Shown here piece after piece: positions 59,206 through 64,000 of a stretch of 64,000 bases of DNA. Each line of letters opens with the position of its first letter. Position 1 is the stretch's first letter. A program made the position numbers and the translations under genes. The DNA is from Halichondria panicea (Eukaryota > Porifera > Demospongiae > Suberitida > Halichondriidae): the NCBI RefSeq assembly GCF_963675165.1, contig NC_087377.1, positions 13,946,198 to 14,010,197 on the forward strand, written 5' to 3'. The notes beneath the pieces were generated by a model. That model did not search any database. It had not been told where the DNA came from and worked only from the letters and a program-made list of their open reading frames with translations.

Positions 59206-60869
59206 GTACGTTATAACACGTGGCTCAACTGACCACACCCATGACATGAAAGAAGCTTCATAGTGCTATTGGTCTTTAACATGTAAGCGTCCTGGTTCTA
59301 AAATAGGTATATGAGCACATTTACTAGACTAAGTGGTTTCTTCTCCACAGTGTGTAGAAATATAGGCATTAGCTTGGCTACCTTTCAAGCCACGCCCTTT
59401 ACAGATAAGGCAGCACAGCGGTTGTTCATTCGAGGGTACATCCGTTTTCAATTCCTCTCTTTTCTTTATCTCTGGTCTTTTTAATTACCCCGTGATCATG
59501 TATAATTTTGGTCACCTTATATCTATAAATGTGTACCGTAAAACCTCGATTTAAGGCGACACTTTTAAATAATTACGTTTTGTACCCTAGAGCAGTTCTA
59601 TGTGGGGTGTATATATATAGCTGTTGAATTTCAGTTATTTTGCTTGACTATTATGGTGCGCTTTCATAAGTTTTGGCTTGTTTATTGCGAAATATTCATT
59701 ATGCATGTGACTGTTGGCATGCAGGTGTTCATGTTAGTAATGCTATTCATTCATGTGCAGGTCGCTATGTTATAGTTAGATCCCATTTGAATGTATTTAT
59801 AGCTTATAGTACCGCAGTCTACACTAAGACTCCAAATTTGGCTTAAAATCATGTATTTGTGGTTATGTGTCATAATTTTTATAGTGAGTACTTGTTATGT
59901 AACAATCATGTTTGTGATTGTTCACTATAGTGTACAGAAATGCTCCGTAAACTTAATTATGGTTTATGTGATGTCACTGTTTACTGGATAAAGAAGCAAG
60001 TTTTTCAGCATATGTACCCAGAGTGCATCCCAGGTTCCAGAGTCACTGTATACTAGTAGCTATAGTGATCATGAGCTGACCACAGCAACCAGAACAGACA
60101 ACTAATTTTCCCAGAAATCAAAGTTGGACCAAACAGACAATATCCCATAAAAGTACTGATGTAAGTGCACAAGACTATCTATGAAAAAGGATTAGCAAGT
60201 GCTGGCTGCTTAGTTCTTAACTTCAAGTATGCTATTAGCTATCTATTTACTTTCAAGAAACTTTGGATACTCAAGTGGCAGGCAGGCAAGAATTTAAGTC
60301 ACTTATTTTTGTCAATGTCAATGTTTACTGTGTTTTATCTGATGTAAGCCTGAGTCATTGGTGCATGTTTTTAAGAGCTCTATATACTAGTTATACACAC
60401 ACGTACTCAGTGCACCATGCCATAATTATAGCTAGCTATTGCAGTGCAATATATGGTTGCTATGCAAGTGTTGTCTTATAGTCTAGCCTGTCTATACCTG
60501 TCCAGCACCCTCAGAACTATTTTGCTCAAAGTTGCTGTAAACAAAGAAATCATTTATTTTGTTTCTCTCTATTCTATAATGATCATTTTTAGAGCTTGAT
60601 TTCTGATCAGTAGCTTATTTATTGAGCATCAACTCTATATCATTCATTTCTTCTTGTTATAATTATTATTGTTGCATAGTAATTCTTCATAAAGAGACTA
60701 CCATTTTGTGTTACTACCGTTGACTATGAATATCATTAACGCCCATAAGGGCCTATATAAATTGTGATATGAAGTCATTATAATACCTTAGATCCCATGC
60801 ATTTGAGTGTATTTAGCAGGGAACTATGAGCTATAGTACCGGTACTATAGATTGCTCTGGGCTACAAAC
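59206..60869. other. No gene seen
   Basis: AT-rich, with a single MITE-like end (taccgtaaaacctcgattta at 59534). No ORF has recognisable content. Confidence 0.4.
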
Positions 60870-62050
60870 TACAACATTGTACATTGTATTGTGATTTACA
60901 AGAAGATACACATAAAAATTATTGTAGCTAGATGCTTTGTCTAGTAATAATTATAATAACAGAAGTAGAATGAAAGAGAGAAGCTCTAGTTTCTTTTTTT
61001 TGGCTTTGTTCGAGAGTAGTAGGAGACGCTCATTTTTTGGGCAGTGTGCTGTGCTTTTTTGCTGCAAGGCTGCATAGGGGAGGAGCTGGATGTATGGAAG
61101 TGCTGGGATTCTAGCTTTGGCTTCTTCCTATATAAAGTTCCTTTCGCTTTGTTCAAGAGTATAGTATAGGAGCTGCTCGTTTGCTGGGTGCAAATTATAG
61201 CTTAGGTGTCTTCCTTTCGCTTTGTGAGAGTAGTACGAGCCGCTCGTTTCTTGGGAAGTATGCTGGGCTTGTTTGCTGCAAAACTGGAGAAGGAGCTGGA
61301 TGTTTCCGTTTTGTGGGTGGAGCTAAGACTATAATTTTGTCCATCAAACTAAGGTGGAGGAACAGGGTTGACTTGAATAGAGACCACAGATTTAGTAGAC
61401 ACAGAGATGCCAACTTCAGATTTTTAGTTTTCAAAAGAATAATAATGCAGTTGCTAGGTTGGCTGTTTATATAGGTTGCATTTCTAGTAGCCAATAGGTT
61501 TTGGGATCTAAATCAGTTAGAACATGTGCATTCGGTATCTATGGTTATAGTGTCCCTCATCCCTCGGGCTAAAGCCCTCGAGCTTTGGGACACTATAACA
61601 CATAGATACCTCATGCCCATGGATGTTCTAACTATAACATAGATAAACGAACAGAAATACATACGCCCTTGACCGTTGTATTGTCATTTACAAGGAGATA
61701 CACATGTAAAACATAGCTAGATGCTTAGTCTAATAACATAATAACTTAACTAGGTTGGAAGAGAGAAGGTCTAGTTTCTTCTTTTGGCTTCATTCGAGAG
61801 CCGTTTGTTTCTTGCTGTGCTTGTTTGCTGTAAGGCTGCACGGGGGAGGAGCTGGATGTAGGGAAGTGCTGGGATTTTAACGAGCGGCTTCTATTTACTC
61901 ACGAAAAGAAGAAACCAAAGTAAAATCCCAGCGCTACATCCAGTTCCTACCCCCTAGTATTGCAGCAAACATGCAAGCAAGCTCAGCACACTGCCCAAGA
62001 AACGACTGGCTCCTACTCGAACAAAGCAAGCTGTCTATTACGTTTTTTAT
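60870..62050. repeat. Block of direct and inverted duplications
   Basis: A unit with ttcgctttgttc, gctcgtttcttgg, gctgcaaggctgca and gaggagctggatgt words is repeated about three times from 60990 to 61310. It recurs at 61780-61880 and is inverted at 61900-62035. A hairpin (gtgtccctcatccctcgggc, 61551) lies between. The flanks (60890-60990 and 61680-61790) are direct copies too. Confidence 0.7.
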
Positions 62051-63221
62051 AATAATTTTTAGTTATAATAATTACATGACTGTGTATATAATTATATCCT
62101 TGTAAAATAAATAATTTAAGTTGATTGTAGTTTGTAGCCCAGATGGGGGGGATTTGAACATACATAATTCAACTGCTATATCAAATCCCTGTCCATACTG
62201 CAAGTGCAATGATCAGCACATGCATGAGCAATAATTATGTCAAGTCAGCCCGTACTAGAGTATAGGTGGGGCTTGCCTTAATAGTCTATAGGTGCTAACA
62301 GGAGTACATGAATAGGAGTAAGCAACTACTATACAGCCCATACAAACGTGTTGTTAATATCTCACTGTGTCATGCCACGTCATACTATGCATGTGTAAAA
62401 TGCCCACATCTCAAGTGGCCTACGTACAACCACTGTGTGGTTAATACATGCATTGTGCAAGCACACTTGGTAGAATAGGTCCAGGTGGCTAGCTCTTGCA
62501 CAAAAGGAAGAAAAGCAAAGAAACATGAACACAGCAAAGCAACTGTGATAGAAGTTGCCAAAAGCTTGCTATACTGAATAAAATAATCTAGCATTGGTGA
62601 GAAAATTAACTGAAGAAGTAGAGAAGCTACCACAACTAGAGATGTACCCTGAGAGAAAACAGGTTTTTAATATAATCTCTAAGGAACAGGATGATGGCTT
62701 GGTGAAGCTTGCAGGCTGCCTGTGCAATTAATTTTACATCAAGTGTAAAGGCAAATTTAAATGCATACTTAAATTTTCAAATTCAGTGGTACGATTTCCT
62801 ACGTTGCATTGCATCTGGGGTAGAAATAAAGCTCTCATAGACTCACAAGTAATCGACTCAGACTATGAAGAAACTCCTACTTTTAGTGCATGGGCATCCC
62901 TTGTTACTGCTGTGTCTCTCAAGGTTGACGTTGTTTCCTCAGACACACAACTTGCAATATTCCATGACATTGCAAGTAAGAGATGGAGCAACTTTAGCAG
63001 CTTGTCGCACCTCTAGTTTAGTTCTCTCTATACACGGTAACCCGGCACCACACACAATGCTAACTGCTTTGCATTGCATCAAACATGTTATTCAGCAAAG
63101 ATTAGTTACCAATTTCATGGTGAACAGCCAATTCCGTCTTTTTCTAAGGTTAAGCATTCTCTAGATGCTGAGTAGATCTAGATCTATGCTATTCTCTAAG
63201 TCTTGTATATAGTTTCAGCCT
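62051..63221. other. No gene that I can support
   Basis: A short ORF at 62786-63016 contains VIDSDYEETPTFSAW and could be an exon, but no splice context or family supports it. Confidence 0.35.
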
Positions 63222-63230
63222 AGCCTGCAC

Positions 63231-63811
63231 TAGCCTCAATCCCAGGCCGCACTTCCCACTAGGGAAGTGGGCCTGGTATCGACTGCTTGCGCATGCGCTA
63301 ATATCCCCCCGGTATCTGGGGGCTTTGGATAACATCGTTTATGCTCAGTAAAACTATGACATCACAACGAAAGGAAGTGGATTGAAGGAAGTAGATAGAA
63401 AGTTCGATTGAAGGTTTCTAGCCCATCGGATAGCATTCTCTGATAGCTACCCTTAGCCTGCTATGTTAACAAAAGACTCACAGCCTGCAACAGTGTGGAT
63501 GACGATCGTCTGAAAGGAGTGACGGCTGATAAGAGCCTATATGGACAGACAGGCCACGCCCATTTAACACTAACTGTGGTGAAAGTCTACTATACTGCTA
63601 CTGATTCTATCAGAAGAAAATAGCAGTACAACAAACCTACACAGCTCTGTCTCTAGCTAGCTAGCTATATAGCTCTGTGTATGACTTTTAAGATATTTTC
63701 TCTGATGTATCCAGTATTATAGGAATATTTACGGGAAGAAAATCCAATAATTTGGCGCATGCGCAAGCAGTCGATAGCAGGCCTTCTTTCAAAGGCCAGT
63801 GAAGGAGGCTA
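63231..63811. mobile_element. 581-bp TAGCCTC-family TIR element with 9-bp target duplication
   Basis: The ends are tagcctcaatcccaggccg and (inverted) tagcctccttcact, then gcgcatgcg words at both sides. The duplication agcctgcac is at 63222-63230 and 63812-63820. Confidence 0.85.
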
Positions 63812-64000
63812 AGCCTGCACATGCACTTTCACTCTTGTTCTAAGTGAGCCTACCATGCAGCCATACATGGTCATGTGTACTGTACACAAAGTAACCACAA
63901 TTTACACTACTACATGTGTTTGTGACGTAGTGAGATAATAACGAATTTATATGGTGTACATACCGTACCCTCGCGAAAATACGCCCACCCTTTTTTTGCA

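Noticed and set aside
62786-63164. Two overlapping ORFs of 76 and 99 residues
   Set aside because: They overlap in different frames with low-complexity content and no splice or domain evidence.

Overview
The window is eukaryotic and animal-like. It is AT-rich, with genes split into many small exons with GT-AG borders and short AT-rich introns, and it is full of palindromic MITEs. The repeat families (ends such as TACCGTATAGCG and TAGCCTCGAT) and the compact receptor genes look like a demosponge of the Amphimedon type. That assignment rests on familiarity; no search was run.

Left third (1-28.9 kb): a cluster of cell-surface signalling genes. First comes the 3' end of a multi-pass membrane protein (1-1705), then, convergent, a single-exon transmembrane adaptor-like protein with a tyrosine-rich tail (2675-1875, minus). 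Four plus-strand receptor genes follow as two tandem copies of a two-gene unit: A (3498-6306), B (9667-12862), then C (15323-18206), D (19311-22619). A and C are paralogues: signal peptide, Ig-like module, two fibronectin-III-like modules, one TM segment and a short tail without tyrosine. B and D are paralogues: a related ectodomain, three predicted TM segments, and a roughly 230-residue tail full of YxxL/YxxI motifs, one pair at ITAM-like spacing. A more distant member, E (28888-26508, minus), has one TM segment and a YEEI site. All five share a phase-1 signal exon and the same Ig-like exon. I reconstructed every exon by hand; all five spliced ORFs stay open and are multiples of three. I infer a lineage-specific recognition/signalling receptor cluster in which ectodomain-only and tyrosine-tailed forms alternate.

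Middle (22.6-48 kb): a transposon graveyard. It holds remains of a gypsy-type LTR element (degenerate zinc knuckle, DTG protease, integrase) split by a hAT-like MITE, three separate LINE reverse transcriptase relics, a RecQ-like helicase fragment, a repeat-exon 'ETPEARQARL' fragment, and many TIR elements. One TIR superfamily (ends TAGCCTCG or TAGTCT) repeatedly shows 9-bp target duplications, which suggests Mutator-like elements.

Right (48.2-56.6 kb): a large DNA transposon of about 8.4 kb with short TIRs and taaatct-rich subterminal repeats. It encodes, in pieces, a zinc-finger/RNase-H-like transposase, a Ulp1-type cysteine protease with intact catalytic residues and a PHD finger. It was hit by a 496-bp TIR element and by an 850-bp foldback element, itself hit by a 1.34-kb TIR element. 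Removing each insertion puts the reading frame back in register, which orders the events. The last 7 kb (56.6-64 kb) holds only repeats and MITEs that I can support.
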